Positions 47,724-59,870 are shown, counted from the stretch's first letter. The stretch is 64,000 nt of DNA from Glandiceps talaboti (GCF_964340395.1 NC_135553.1:22659449-22723448); one strand, 5' to 3'. Numbers and translations are program-made. The notes: generated by a model not told the origin, from the letters alone.

Positions 47724-49280
47724 ATGGCCGCCGCCGCGAGTCAGGTGTTTCGTGGACAGACACTCAAACACGGACTCAGATGTGAATCGATTAGAGAAGT
47801 AAGTGTAGAAACCTATCTAAAGGAAATTGCTGTTATAACAGGACCAGAAAATATCGTAGCCGCTTCCCGTGCCAACGGAGCTGTTATGGTATTCCTGAAT
47901 GATTCTAGCTGGGTCAATGCAGTTTGTAACCAAGGATTCGATTTAGATGGACAATACATTCATACAGAACCACTAGTTAAACCTGCCATTAAGATAACTT
48001 TATCGGGCGTTCCCCCATTTATCCCCAATGAAGTGCTGGTAGGAGAACTTAGTAAATACGGGAAAATCGTAGGGAGTGTAAAATCTATCCCCCTTGGATG
48101 CAAAGAAGAACGATTGAAACACGTCAAGTCATTCCGTCGCCAGGTGTTTCTACTTCCATATAACCGTGATGATGAATTGGTAAGTTCCTTCATCGTGATC
48201 TCAGAAGAGCGTACATACCGAATCTTCTTGTCAACTGATGAAATAAGATGTTTTAAATGTAACTCTCTCGGACATATCAGAAGAAATTGCCCGTCAAATA
48301 ATGTGGACACAGAAAATACAGTAAATAGACAGCCGGTTCAATCCACAGCACACGACGAAAATGCAAATGATACAAATGACATTTCTGAGAACAACAACGC
48401 TGCTACCGAAACAAACAAAAACAAAAATACCGATGTGAGTGTGCCCAACCACAGTGTAGTAAACACACCTGAAAACAAAACTGCAACCAATAGAGATGAA
48501 GAGAACAATGACACACCTGAGAAACAAAACGCCCAACGCCACACCAATGAATGTAACGATGGAAACGGAACTATTATACCAGAGACTTGCATACCTTTGA
48601 ACAATAACAACAGCCAAGACAAGTCTAAGAACGAGGTCAACATTGAACCAGAAGTGAAGTCTGGAGAAGTAGACATATTTATGGACGCCTTAAACGAAGA
48701 ACCTCAAAACCAAGCAAACCATGAAAATCAAGCTACTAGCTCAACAACACAAAGTATGTCAACAGTCAATGGTGAAGAGAGGGTACAAACCCCTCCTTCC
48801 TCTTTCTTCTCGCCGGCCTCTACGCACCGTACATCTGCGGAGCCCATCCCTAGAGTTCCTCCCAACTTTTCAGACACTTCGCAATGGGATCCAGGAGATA
48901 CATCGAACAATAAAGCCGGAGACTTCAACACCCAACCACATGACACGGCCCCAACCTTACCCGAAAATTCAACCGACCAAGACGACCTAGATGAACTTGA
49001 ATCGATATCATCAGAAATCTCAGATATGTCACAAACTACTGAACCTACACAGCAACTCAACAACTCGGCAGAAATACGAGAATTTCTGAAAGACACTCTT
49101 CATTCAAAGAAAATTATACAAAGATGCAAGGAATTTTACCCCGACTTGAAAAAACTCAGCAACGACCTACGCACATATAGACAAACGGAACTATTGACCG
49201 GATCACAAAAAGCCAGAGTTTACAAAATCAGCGTGAAGATAAGGAACCATTTGAAACTACACAGTAACATCCACACTTAG
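47724..49280 (+). CDS. LINE 1 ORF1: RNA-binding protein with RRM-like folds and CCHC zinc knuckle
   Basis: I chose ATG 47724 (AAAATGGCC) since LINE 2 begins at the equivalent MAA; an in-frame ATG lies at 47667. The N-terminal part (about 1-165) has two RRM-like segments (ENIVAASRANGAVMVFLND, KITLSGVPPFIPNEVL). The zinc knuckle CFKCNSLGHIRRNC (C-x2-C-x4-H-x4-C) is near residue 176. A long Asn/Thr/Glu-rich low-complexity stretch follows (about 190-430). A conserved C-terminal block comes last (IREFLKDTLHSKKIIQRC). The protein probably coats the element RNA. Confidence 0.9.
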   Translation: MAAAASQVFRGQTLKHGLRCESIREVSVETYLKEIAVITGPENIVAASRANGAVMVFLNDSSWVNAVCNQGFDLDGQYIHTEPLVKPAIKITLSGVPPFIPNEVLVGELSKYGKIVGSVKSIPLGCKEERLKHVKSFRRQVFLLPYNRDDELVSSFIVISEERTYRIFLSTDEIRCFKCNSLGHIRRNCPSNNVDTENTVNRQPVQSTAHDENANDTNDISENNNAATETNKNKNTDVSVPNHSVVNTPENKTATNRDEENNDTPEKQNAQRHTNECNDGNGTIIPETCIPLNNNNSQDKSKNEVNIEPEVKSGEVDIFMDALNEEPQNQANHENQATSSTTQSMSTVNGEERVQTPPSSFFSPASTHRTSAEPIPRVPPNFSDTSQWDPGDTSNNKAGDFNTQPHDTAPTLPENSTDQDDLDELESISSEISDMSQTTEPTQQLNNSAEIREFLKDTLHSKKIIQRCKEFYPDLKKLSNDLRTYRQTELLTGSQKARVYKISVKIRNHLKLHSNIHT

Positions 49281-49291
49281 ACAACTCGATA

Positions 49292-52200
49292 ATGGAAAGA
49301 GAACACAAACTCATCCTATTAGCCATATTGGCAAGTTTATCCTGTGTGACCCTAAATGTTCGAGGGTGCCGTGACGCCCTCAAGCGCTACCAAGTCGTTC
49401 AATATTTGAAGCAAGAAGTACACTCGGATTTCCACATGTTACAAGAAACTCATACAACACCACAAGATGAAGCAGTCTGGCAGATTATTTGGAAAGCACC
49501 CTGTATCCTTTCCCACAATAATTCAAGGCAAGGTGGAATAGCAATCCTCTTTTCATCTCGAAATAAAGTTGACATAATATCAAAGAATGAATTGGTTGCC
49601 GGACATCTGCTTCATGCTCATGTTAAGATTGACAACCAACCAATACATATTATCAATGTATATGCGCCAACCAACGGGACTGAACGGTTAGATTGCTTTA
49701 AAGTATTGAAAAAACTTTTAAGCGGACTGAAAGAAAACGACGACCCTATCTTCCTTGCAGGAGACTTCAACTGTACTGTCAACCCAGAGCTTGATCGTAA
49801 CGGCGCTAATGAGCCAGACAAGCGCACTTCACAAACTTTAGATAGCATTCTTCAACAGTTCAAATTAATTGACACTTGGCGGAATCAACATGGAAGTGCA
49901 CGTAACTTCACCTGGAGCAGAGAAAATTCACGGGTGAGATTGGACAGAATTTATGTGAGCAAACATTTAACGAACCGCATTAAATCTTGTAAGATATTTA
50001 ACTCTTCGCTTGCCTTTTCAGACCACTCAGCAGTCACACTCCGCTTATCAAAAACTAAAGTTAACATCAAAAACCCAGTATGGTGTATGAACACTAACAT
50101 TTTACAAGATGACTATTATATTGATTTAATTTCACAATTTTGGTGTGACTGGCAAAAGGAAAAGTCAAATTTTCAGAAAGTTCAACTTTGGTGGGACATT
50201 GGGAAAATGAAAGTTAAACATCTAACACAACAATACAGCTACCAGAAACATAATGATAAGAAAGCCCAGAAACTTAGTCTGGAAAAAGAAATACAGCAAC
50301 TTGAATCTCAATTAGAAGACAATCCCACACTGATTTCTTTGTACAATTCAAAAAAGGAGTTGTTAAAAGAACATGTTAACCACGAAACTAAAGGTGCTGC
50401 AATTAGAGCCAGATTCACATCCTTAAACCAAAATGACTTACCGAACAGTTTCTTGCACAGGATTGAAAAACAAAAGGGGAAACGGAAACCCATCATTCAA
50501 CTCAAAAGATCAGACAACACATTGACCGAAAATCAAAATGAAATTCGCAACATGATTCGCTCTTTTTACGAAGATTTGTACACAGCCGATCCGATTGACG
50601 ATAAATCAGAGTCTGCCCTCTTAAACAATCTACCCCAAATTGCAAATACTGACAAAGAATCATTAGACGAAGACATAACCTTTGAAGAGCTTACACATAC
50701 AGTAAACCAGCTTACACATGATCGTACTCCTGGAATTGATGGGCTTCCGCACGAGTTTTTCAAAACCTTTTGGTCAATACTGGGAAAAGACCTCCATGAG
50801 GTTCTCTTACATTCTGTCAAAGATAATCTGTTACCTTTGTCTTGTAGGCGTGCTGTAATAACCCTACTACCAAAATCGGGCGATATTTCTTATGTTAAAG
50901 CATGGAGGCCAGTTAGCTTAATGTGTACTGACTATAAGATTTTCACTAAAACTTTATCAAACCGCCTTCGATCTGTCTTAGCTTCTGTTGTACACATTGA
51001 CCAAAGTTGCAGTATACCAGGACGTCAGATCTATGATAACATTTCTGTACTCAGAGATAGTATACAGTATGCTAATGATATGCAAATACCCTTAGGAATA
51101 ATTGCACTTGATCAGGAAAAGGCGTTTGATAGAGTTCACCATGGTTACCTGTCTCATACCCTGTCAGCTTTTGGATTTGGCGACAAATTCATTAACTATA
51201 TAAAAATCCTTTACACTAAAGCCCAATCCCTTATCCGAGTAAACAGCACTCTTACTGCTCCGATTGATTTTGGTAGAGGAATCCGTCAGGGGTGCTCCCT
51301 TTCGGGCCAACTGTACGTTTTAGCGATTGAACCACTCCTACACAAAATTCGATCAGAAAGCGGTGCTCGCGGTTTAGACATGCTAAATAGTGATGGGAAA
51401 CAAAACCATCTTTCCGCTTACGCTGACGATCTCGAGCTCTTTGTTACACAAAATGAAGATTTTCCAAAAATTCACAAATGGATACAAATATATGAGAGGG
51501 CATCAAATGCAAAACTCAACTTTGATAAAACGGAAGGTTTATGGGTGGGCAGCTGGAGAGGACGTATAGACAACCCCTTAAGTATAAATTGGAACAGCAC
51601 TGGCTTAAAACTACTCGGCGTACACCTTGGAAACACTCAAAATTATATCGACAAAAATTGGACTGAACTTGTAAATAAAATTCAAAATAAATTTGATTAC
51701 TGGTCCAACTACGCAAATAATTTATCCTACAAAGCTAGAGTTTTAATTGTCAACCATCTAATCGCGTCGAAACTGCACTATCGTTTCACTTGCCTCAGTC
51801 CACCCAAAGAGACTGTTAATTATATCCAATCGGTAATTCTAGACTTCTTTTGGCAAGGCAAACATTGGCTACCAGCTGAAACTCTCTACTTACCTATTGA
51901 CAAAGGTGGCCAAAATCTCATCCACCTGCCGACACGCATCAAAGCGTTCCGTCTACAATTTATTCAGCGTTACCTGTATCAGGACAATGATCACATCTGC
52001 TTTCGTTTTACTGACTACTACTTCAAACATGTTGGTTCCCTTGGATACACAAAAGAACTTCTGACCACTACTGGTGACACTAGCTTTAATAACATCCCAA
52101 TATTTTACCAAGACATATTGACTAGTTGGAAAGAGACCAACAAAATCAGAAAAGATAATCACATGAATATTCATGAACTTCTAAACGAACCACTTTTCAA

Positions 52201-53206
52201 CAATAACCTGGTTCTACATCCACTTAGACACGAACCCTTTCGGCTTGAACATTTGATCGAGGCGGGTATCTGTAAAATTAAACACTTAGTTGACCTCCGC
52301 AGTAAACGCTGGTTAAATGTAGCTGACATTCATGAAAAAATTAACATTCGATCCCAACGCATCACCAAACTGACTTTGGATGTAATTTTTGAGGCAATTC
52401 CCGATGAATGGAAAAAAAGAATTGACTCACACCTACAAAGTGACGAAAATTATATCAGTAATCCTGTAAACTACACCTTCGAACTGCACCACTCCGACGA
52501 ATTAAACTACCCTTTGTATAAATTACAAAAAGGGGTGATTTATAAATACTTGGTTCTTGTCCTCCACGCCAATCGACTTCCTGCAAAATGTGACTCCGTT
52601 TGGCGTGATATTTTAAGTCTCCCAAACAACATAAAGCCAAACTTCAAAGCATGCTACCTCCCCCTTCTATCCTCGCGGGAGGGAGATATACAATGGCGAC
52701 TTGCGCATGGCATCTTCATGACAGGATCCATACAAGCTAAAATGGGATTCAGCAATACCGAAACGTGTACGTTCTGTGACGAAAAAGACACTTTATTTCA
52801 TACGTTCTACGAATGTACAGAAAACATACCCCTTCTCCAATACATTTCTCTCCTCGCCAAACGTTTACTTCAAAATACAACGATTGATATTCCGCCACAC
52901 TGGTTTGTTCTAAACCCGCCAAACAAATCGAAGAAGTTTTACCCCAAACAGTCCTTTCACATATTTGTAACATTATGTTCAATTGCAAAAACATCAATAT
53001 ACCTGAGCCGCCGCAACAAACGCCAGAACAACAGTTTTCCAATTGACCCTTTACACATTTTCAAAAACCGGTTAAAACTCCGGTTACAAACTGATTTTAG
53101 TTTTTTTAAGTTGAATCATCAGCTTCAACTTTTCAACAACATATGGGCAATAAATAATGCACTGTGTTATGTAAACCACCTTGAAGAATTAGTTATAACT
53201 GAGTAA
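49292..53206 (+). CDS. LINE 1 ORF2: endonuclease-reverse transcriptase (1304 aa)
   Basis: It starts 11 bp after the ORF1 stop. The N-terminal AP-like endonuclease (about 14-250) has LNVRGCRD, LQETHT, INVYAP, GDFNCTVNPELDR and SDHS, so the catalytic positions are kept. The reverse transcriptase (about 460-760) has AVITLLPKSG, WRPVSLMCTDYKI, ALDQEKAFDR, GIRQGCSLSG and the active site YADD (about 710). A C-terminal CTFCDEKDTLFHTFYEC zinc motif (about 1158-1174) is typical of L1/Tx1. It would nick target DNA and copy the RNA there. No break is seen. Tx1 rather than L1 proper is inferred from the ORF1 type and motif style. Confidence 0.95.
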   Translation: MEREHKLILLAILASLSCVTLNVRGCRDALKRYQVVQYLKQEVHSDFHMLQETHTTPQDEAVWQIIWKAPCILSHNNSRQGGIAILFSSRNKVDIISKNELVAGHLLHAHVKIDNQPIHIINVYAPTNGTERLDCFKVLKKLLSGLKENDDPIFLAGDFNCTVNPELDRNGANEPDKRTSQTLDSILQQFKLIDTWRNQHGSARNFTWSRENSRVRLDRIYVSKHLTNRIKSCKIFNSSLAFSDHSAVTLRLSKTKVNIKNPVWCMNTNILQDDYYIDLISQFWCDWQKEKSNFQKVQLWWDIGKMKVKHLTQQYSYQKHNDKKAQKLSLEKEIQQLESQLEDNPTLISLYNSKKELLKEHVNHETKGAAIRARFTSLNQNDLPNSFLHRIEKQKGKRKPIIQLKRSDNTLTENQNEIRNMIRSFYEDLYTADPIDDKSESALLNNLPQIANTDKESLDEDITFEELTHTVNQLTHDRTPGIDGLPHEFFKTFWSILGKDLHEVLLHSVKDNLLPLSCRRAVITLLPKSGDISYVKAWRPVSLMCTDYKIFTKTLSNRLRSVLASVVHIDQSCSIPGRQIYDNISVLRDSIQYANDMQIPLGIIALDQEKAFDRVHHGYLSHTLSAFGFGDKFINYIKILYTKAQSLIRVNSTLTAPIDFGRGIRQGCSLSGQLYVLAIEPLLHKIRSESGARGLDMLNSDGKQNHLSAYADDLELFVTQNEDFPKIHKWIQIYERASNAKLNFDKTEGLWVGSWRGRIDNPLSINWNSTGLKLLGVHLGNTQNYIDKNWTELVNKIQNKFDYWSNYANNLSYKARVLIVNHLIASKLHYRFTCLSPPKETVNYIQSVILDFFWQGKHWLPAETLYLPIDKGGQNLIHLPTRIKAFRLQFIQRYLYQDNDHICFRFTDYYFKHVGSLGYTKELLTTTGDTSFNNIPIFYQDILTSWKETNKIRKDNHMNIHELLNEPLFNNNLVLHPLRHEPFRLEHLIEAGICKIKHLVDLRSKRWLNVADIHEKINIRSQRITKLTLDVIFEAIPDEWKKRIDSHLQSDENYISNPVNYTFELHHSDELNYPLYKLQKGVIYKYLVLVLHANRLPAKCDSVWRDILSLPNNIKPNFKACYLPLLSSREGDIQWRLAHGIFMTGSIQAKMGFSNTETCTFCDEKDTLFHTFYECTENIPLLQYISLLAKRLLQNTTIDIPPHWFVLNPPNKSKKFYPKQSFHIFVTLCSIAKTSIYLSRRNKRQNNSFPIDPLHIFKNRLKLRLQTDFSFFKLNHQLQLFNNIWAINNALCYVNHLEELVITE

Positions 53207-53367
53207 CATTGCCATTGTTTTCTATTAAGCTAAGTTGTCATATTCCAGTCTGTATATATTTTTGATGGCCTAGTATTTTTTTTTCCCTCAATGTACTTAT
53301 GTAAATAATGTATTTAATTACTGAAATGTACATCTTTTAGCAGCCTGGCATTAAAGATACTTTGAAA

Positions 53368-53416
<49 letters not shown>

Positions 53417-53619
53417 TAGGAAGTCGTATGTAGCAGGCGCTCTTCAAACTCAACGTTTTTCTCGTCTCTTTGTGGAAATAACCAAATAATTTTACAACAG
53501 ACACTTTAAATATACCGTTTTATCCAACTTGAGAAGTGGAAAGAAGATTATCGAAGAACGATTAGAGTGATTTCGGTGGATTTAATTCCATAGTCGGTAG
53601 GGCGGCCAACAAAGGCAAG

Positions 53620-55107
53620 ATGGCCGCCCAAGCTACTGGCAGACCATCTGTAAATATTGCCGGACTTACAAGTAAACATGCCATCAAATGTGAACCCATC
53701 GACGGCATCCCGGTAGAAACGTATCTCAATGCATTGGCCGAAATAACCGGAGCTGATAACATCAAAGCTGCCTCTAGAGTATACGGATCAGTGGTTGTGT
53801 ATTTTAACTCAATAACTTGGGTTGAAACAGTCTGCATCAAGGGCCTAAGTGGTTACACAAGCTATGTCGAACCCCTGGTAAAACCAGCAACTAAGATCGT
53901 CATTTCTGGAGTTCCCCCCTTCATACCAAGTGAACCTATTGAATACGAGCTGTCAAGATTTGGAAAACTGGTGAGCGGAATAAAAACAATCCCTCTTGGC
54001 TGCAAAAACGATAAACTAAAACATGTACAGTCTTTCCGCAGACAAGTATTCGTTCTACTAGACAACGACCTACATGGACATGTAAACGGGCCAACTTTAA
54101 TTGAATATGAGGGAAGAAACTACAAAGTATATCTGTCAACCGATGAAATGAAATGTTTTAAGTGTAATCAAAAAGGTCACATTCAACGTAACTGTCCAAA
54201 AAGTAAATATCCATAAGAAACCGAAGACAACGATAGCATAAATACCGAAAACCAAGATGTCAACCAACAGAATGTAAATAACAATAGCACGCATACCAAT
54301 ACCACTGCACAACCTGTCAACATCGAAACAGAACCGATGAACATTAGTCAATCACCTGCAAACGAAATCATCGCACAAGCCTCAAACAAAGAACACTCGT
54401 CCAACGAACTAAAAACAAGAAATATCGAGAGAAACGAAGAATATACACAAAATGACAATAACGACATTGCAACCACCGTAAACAAGCAAGTAACAACACC
54501 TGTGCCAGAGGCAGTCCGAACAGCAGACATGGAAACTGAAACAGTCAATGAAAACGAAACGCAACCCGACGCCACCACTACCGTTGAAGAGAGGGTACAA
54601 ACCCCTCCTTCGCCTTTTCCTCCCACTCCAGATCTCAACTTCTCCATTGACCTCCCTTCGTCAGTGCCTTCCTTCGACCAGTCACCATCTTTAGATCTCA
54701 GCGGACTTACCCAAATGCCTCGCTCCGTCGCAGTCGAAGAAGATGAAGAAATATCTACGAGTCAGTACAATATATCATATCCACCTCTCCAATCAACTCC
54801 CACCGTATCAACTCGAGATTGTTCAACGAACGACAGTGACATCGATGACAACGATTCCGTAATATCAGACATTTCAGAAACCACACTACTTAACTCCAAA
54901 ATATCATTTACGGCAATACGAGAATTTCTACAGGAAACAAAACATTCGAAGAAATTCATCCAGCAATGCATCGACTTCAATCCTAACCTCAAAGAACTCA
55001 CAACAGAATTACTCAATTATCGTACAACACAACCTCTCAATGTCTCCGCAAAAGCACGAATCCTCAAACTGGTCAAGAAAATAAGGAAACACGTACGAAC
55101 AGTTTGA
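53620..55107 (+). pseudogene. LINE 2 ORF1 with one in-frame stop
   Basis: The frame from ATG 53620 (AAGATGGCC) runs through RRM-like parts and the zinc knuckle CFKCNQKGHIQRNC to a TAA at 54214-54216. The same frame is then open to 55107, with the low-complexity region and the conserved C-terminal block (IREFLQETKHSKKFIQQC). So a single nonsense change separates it from a full ORF1. A shortened protein with the RNA-binding part could still be made. Confidence 0.9.
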
Positions 55108-55183
55108 ACAACGAAATAAACCCCGTCAAATCACCAACAACTTCACTATGATAGTAAGTTACACTATTTACATATCACTAATC

Positions 55184-58100
55184 ATGGCTTCCCTTTCCTG
55201 TGTGACTTTAAACACCCGTGGATGTCGCGACTCCATGAAAAGATACAAAATCTTTGAACACTTGAAACAGTTCAACCAGGCAGACTTCTACCTTTTACAG
55301 GAAACCCACACCACAGTTAATGAAGAATCACTCTGGCCACTAGTGTGGAGAGGAAAATGCGTCTTCTCTCACAAGTCCAGCAACAGCGGAGGAGTTGCAA
55401 TTCTCTTTCAACCCAACACAAAAATAGAAATAATACACTCGTCAGAACCCATCCCAGGACATCTACTCCATATCCATGCTAAAGTTAACAACACACCTAT
55501 ACATATCATCAACGTTTACGCCCACAACGATGCAAAGGAACGCTTACACTGTTTTGCCAAACTCGATACAACAATTTCCAATTTAAACGAAGATCCAATA
55601 ATATTAGGAGGTGACTTTAACTGCACTTTGAACCCAGAACTAGATAGACAAGAATGCTCTGAATCAGATCGCCATACCGTTCGTTCCCTTAGCAACATCA
55701 TAAACAAATACAAACTAATTGACACCTGGCGCGATTTCCATGACAATGATCGAAACTATACTTGGCACAGAAACAGAACAAAAGCACGTCTAGACAGAAT
55801 CTATATGAGCGAATGGATGAAAACTCGGACTAAATCAATAAATATCCACAACTCTTCACTTGCCTTCTCCGACCACTCGCTCGTAAAACTGACTCTATCA
55901 CAAAAGCAAACAAGTAAACGCAGTCCGTTATGGTGTCTCAACACGGAAATCTTAACTAATGAAAATTATCGCGAAATACTCACACATTTTTGGCTACATT
56001 GGAGAAAACAAAAAGACAATTACACAGACCTTTGCACTTGGTGGGATCTTGGAAAATTAAAGATAAAACTTCTCACTCAACAATACTGTGCATCTAAACG
56101 CAGTGATCGCAAACTACGAATAACAGAGTTAGAACAAGACATTCAACACCTTGAAAAAACAATGAATAGCAATGAAGAACTCATTAATGAATACAATGAA
56201 AAGAAAAGACTGCTAATTGAACTCATAAACATTGAAACTCGGGGCGCAGCTGTACGTTCCCGCCACACCTTCCTTAACAACAGTCAGTCATCGAATAAGA
56301 ATTTCCTCTTCGCGCTCGAAAAAGAAAAAGGCAAAATGAGATCAATTCTACATCTCAAACGAACAGATAATACAATCACCGAAGATCCTAAAGAAATTCG
56401 TGACATTATTTACAACTTTTATCAAAAACTGTACACGCCAGAACCAGTTGATAACACATCTCAGGAAATCATTCTAAATAATTTACCACAACTTAACGAC
56501 GACAATAGAAAATACCTGGACAACGAAATTACATACGAAGAATTTACATATGCAGTCACCCAATTATCAACGGATCGCTCCCCAGGAATAGATGGACTGC
56601 CTAATGATTTCTACAAAACATTCTGGCCACTCTTAGGCAAAGATCTACACAGCGTCTTCATCAAATCCATGGAAACAGGCCAACTTCCACTATCATGCAA
56701 AAAGGCGGTCATAAGTTTGCACCCAAAACCGGGAGATAACTCGAACGTTAAAAACTGGAGACCAATAAGTTTGCTTTGCAGCGATTACAAGATTCTAGCA
56801 AAAACCCTCTCCATTCGACTCCGTACTGTACTATCAACAATTATCCACGAAGATCAAACATGCTCCATTCCACAGCGAACAATTTTTGACAATATTCATC
56901 TACTCCGTGACAGTATATCCCTAGCAAATGAAACTAATTCTTCACTAGGAATCGTTGCCCTTGATCAAGAAAAGGCATTCGACAGAGTTCATCACGGTTA
57001 CCTGCAACAGACCCTGGAATCATTTGGCTTCGGCACACGTTTCATAAATTTCATCAAGACATTGTACACCGATATACAGTCCCTCATACGCATAAACGAC
57101 ACATTAACTGCCCCTTTGAACATTAAACGCGGAGTAAGACAAGGGTGCTCCCTCTCAGGACAGTTATACACCATCTCCCTCGAACCACTCCTCCACAAAA
57201 TAAGAAATACTAGCCGCATTACAGGACAAAAATACCCACAATTCCAAGACACACGTCATACCTCTCAGCATATGCCGACGATGTCGAAATATTTCAAACC
57301 AAAGATGAAGACTTCGTTAAACTGAAAACATGTCTGTCTGTCTATGAACAAGCATCAAACGCTAAAGTAAACTACGAAAAATCGGAAGGATTATGGGCAG
57401 GGAGCTGGCGACATCGAACTGACAACCCCCTTGGTTTAAAATGGAACACAAACGGACTTAAACTTCTTGGCGTACATCAGGGCAACGACGAAAAATACAC
57501 CCAAAAGAACTGGACCGAATTAACATGCACCATTGAAAATAAAATTAAAAAGTGGACATCGTATGCACCAGGTATGTCGTATCGTGACAGGGTTCTAATT
57601 ATTAACCAGATCTTCGCATCAAAACTTATTCACAGACTGACATGTACTACTCCAAGTAAAGCAACCATTTCTTACCTCCAAACATTATTTCTTCGCTTTG
57701 TATGGCAAGGTCGACATTGGATCCCGCTAGAAACTTTATGTCTTCCCTGCGATAATGGTGGCCAAGGACTTGTAAACCTAGCAACCCGCCTTACCGCACT
57801 ACGACTTAGTCATATCCAGAGGTATCTATACCAAGACAACCTTCATCCATGTTTTTCGTTTATCCCAGTGGAGTATTTCCTCGGCAAAGTGGACAATCTA
57901 AAGTACACAAAACAGCTGTTTCTTACGACTGGAAACATCTATCAAACAACCCACTTACCCGTTTTCTACGGCGAGCTGCTACACTGCTGGAACACAACAA
58001 GCAAGATAAGAAAAGGGGAACCCGAAAATATGACGCAGATTCTGCAAGAACCACTCTTCTACAACCAACTGTTACCACATCCAACTCGTTCAACGCCTTA

Positions 58101-59076
58101 CTCACTGACCCACTTCGTAGACGCCGGTATCACAACAATAGGAGACCTCATTGACATTCATCACCGTCGCTGGTTCACCTCAAATGACCTTAAGGACAGG
58201 GTGAACATCCGATCTGAACGCGTCCTCGACCTCACAATCAAAACCGCCCAGCAATCAATACCTCCGAAATTGAAAGACATTATTCGAAACAACCTAGTAA
58301 ACTACACACCCAGCGAGAACAACGCAAATATGCACTATACTTTTGAACTTCATCACTCAGTCGATCTTAATCTGGCCTTTTATAAACTCGAAAAGGGAGC
58401 AATATACAAATACCTCATCATGGTACTACATGTCAACAAATCACCGATCAGACTGGACACTGTTTGGAGAGACATTCTTAGTTTACCAGATTCAACAAAA
58501 CCAAACTTTAAGGCTTGTTACTACCCACCAACAATACAAAAAGAAGGAGACCTGCAATGGCGAATTATCCACGGAGCCTACACAACAGGCACTTTTCTCC
58601 ATAATGCTGGATTTCGACCCAACTCAAACTGTCCACTTTGTGAAACCAGTGATTCTCTCTTCCACGCTTTTCTGGAATGTCAACGCATCCAACATTTGCT
58701 CAGTTATGTAACCAAAATTGCATCAAACCTTACAACGAACACCGGGACCACTCCGATGAACGCGGCATGTTTTATCATCAATCCACCATGGCCAGCCAAG
58801 AAAAACAACACTTTCGCCAACAAAAGAACCCTACATCTATTCACCTTTATCACATCGGTAGCAAAACTATCGATTCATCTCGCCAGAAGAAACCGAACCA
58901 GTAACACACCACCGATCGACCCGCTCGCAATATTTAAAACAAGAATTCGGACAAGGCTTTTCATCGAATTCGAACACTATAAACTGAGACAAGAACTTGA
59001 TGTATTTATTTCAACGTGGGGCATTAATAACACTATTTGTCGCGTATCAAACGGAAAACTACACATAGAAATCTAA
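55184..59076 (+). pseudogene. LINE 2 ORF2, endonuclease-reverse transcriptase with one frameshift
   Basis: The likely start is ATG 55184 (MASLSCVTLN, matching ORF2 of LINE 1); an in-frame ATG lies at 55148. The endonuclease motifs are complete (LQETHTT, GDFNCTLNPELDR, SDHS). The RT reads to GVRQGCSLSG, then loses frame at a run of A near 57225-57230. The following frame has SAYADDVEIF and continues open to the TAA at 59074-59076, including the zinc motif CPLCETSDSLFHAFLEC. One single-base change explains the break. The catalytic YADD falls after the shift, so the copy should be inactive. Confidence 0.9.
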
Positions 59077-59329
59077 TCCCTTCATGCATTTGAAAGCATA
59101 GTATCGCTGAACACTGATGTACATAACTTTGTTCTCGCCAAACACGCAAGTCTCATTTAATGTTTTCCATGTCTAGCCGTACCGATGTATTTGGATTTTA
59201 AATTTATACTTTCATTCGTACTCTGCTGATTTCCTTTGTAAATATTTTATTTAGCACTTCAATGTATCAGGGCAAAGACGAATAAAGTTCAATTGAAAAC
59301 TACTACTACTACTACTACGACTACTACTA

Positions 59330-59411
<82 letters not shown>

Positions 59412-59501
59412 ACTACTACTACTTCTACTACAGCATCACCAACACCAACACCAACAACGCAGTTCGCTTGTTGAGCTTGTGTGACATTGTGCGACCGTCA
59501 A

Positions 59502-59870
59502 TAGGCCTAATAAAAAAATTGTGTAATTGTGTAAAACCTAATACAAAACCCTCCTTACGGAAGTTAAGAATTGTGTGGTTTCGATTACGCTCAATTTTAG
59601 AAGAGGTGAAGTAGGTAGATTTTTTATTTTTATTTGATTATATTTTTTTTTCATGTTTTCCATATGGTCTTTCATGTGTTATCTATTAGATCTACAGCCA
59701 TTACAGAATTGAAGAACAGTTTTATATTATCTTTTTAAGTTGATGTCAAACTTCACAGTTTTTGCGATTTTATATTTTTTCTTGAATAAGTAAAAAAGAG
59801 CTTAGTTTATACATAGACCCTCCACCAACGTTGGTGGGGGGGCTATGGTTTATAAGGGTAACCGGATTTA
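59502..59870. mobile_element. TIR family A, copy 4
   Basis: It starts 'taggcctaataaaaaaattg'; the interior 'tgtgtggtttcgattacgct', 'tacagccattacagaattga' and 'agaacagttttat' match the copy at 11853. The right end is less clear. Confidence 0.65.

Larger units (their letters stand above)
47521..53416 (+). mobile_element. Tx1/L1-like non-LTR retrotransposon 1, intact ORFs, ending in (ACT)n
   Basis: The 5' UTR is about 200 bp. ORF1 is at 47724-49280 (or from 47667), ORF2 at 49292-53206. The 3' UTR of about 160 bp ends 'ttgaaaactactactact', continuing as (ACT)n to 53416. Both ORFs are open with no stop or frameshift, so the copy may be recent. It has (ACT)n on both sides, which fits target-primed insertion into that microsatellite. 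Full-length copies with an intact 5' end are unusual for LINEs. Confidence 0.9.
53417..59432 (+). mobile_element. Tx1/L1-like non-LTR retrotransposon 2, full length but broken, ending in (ACT)n
   Basis: It starts right after the (ACT)n tail of LINE 1, in the same orientation. The 3' end 'aataaagttcaattgaaaac' runs into (ACT)n with a central (GCT)n block (59299-59432). Its proteins resemble those of LINE 1 at roughly half to two thirds of positions by eye, so it is a different family, not a duplicate. ORF1 has one stop and ORF2 one frameshift. Confidence 0.9.

Noticed and set aside
48294-49096. Minus-strand Val/Phe/Cys-rich frames of 107-122 aa
   Set aside because: Shadows of the Asn/Thr-rich part of LINE 1 ORF1.
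57849-58904. Plus-strand frames of 75-122 aa overlapping LINE 2 ORF2
   Set aside because: They are out-of-frame shadows; the RT/C-terminal frame is the real one by motif content.
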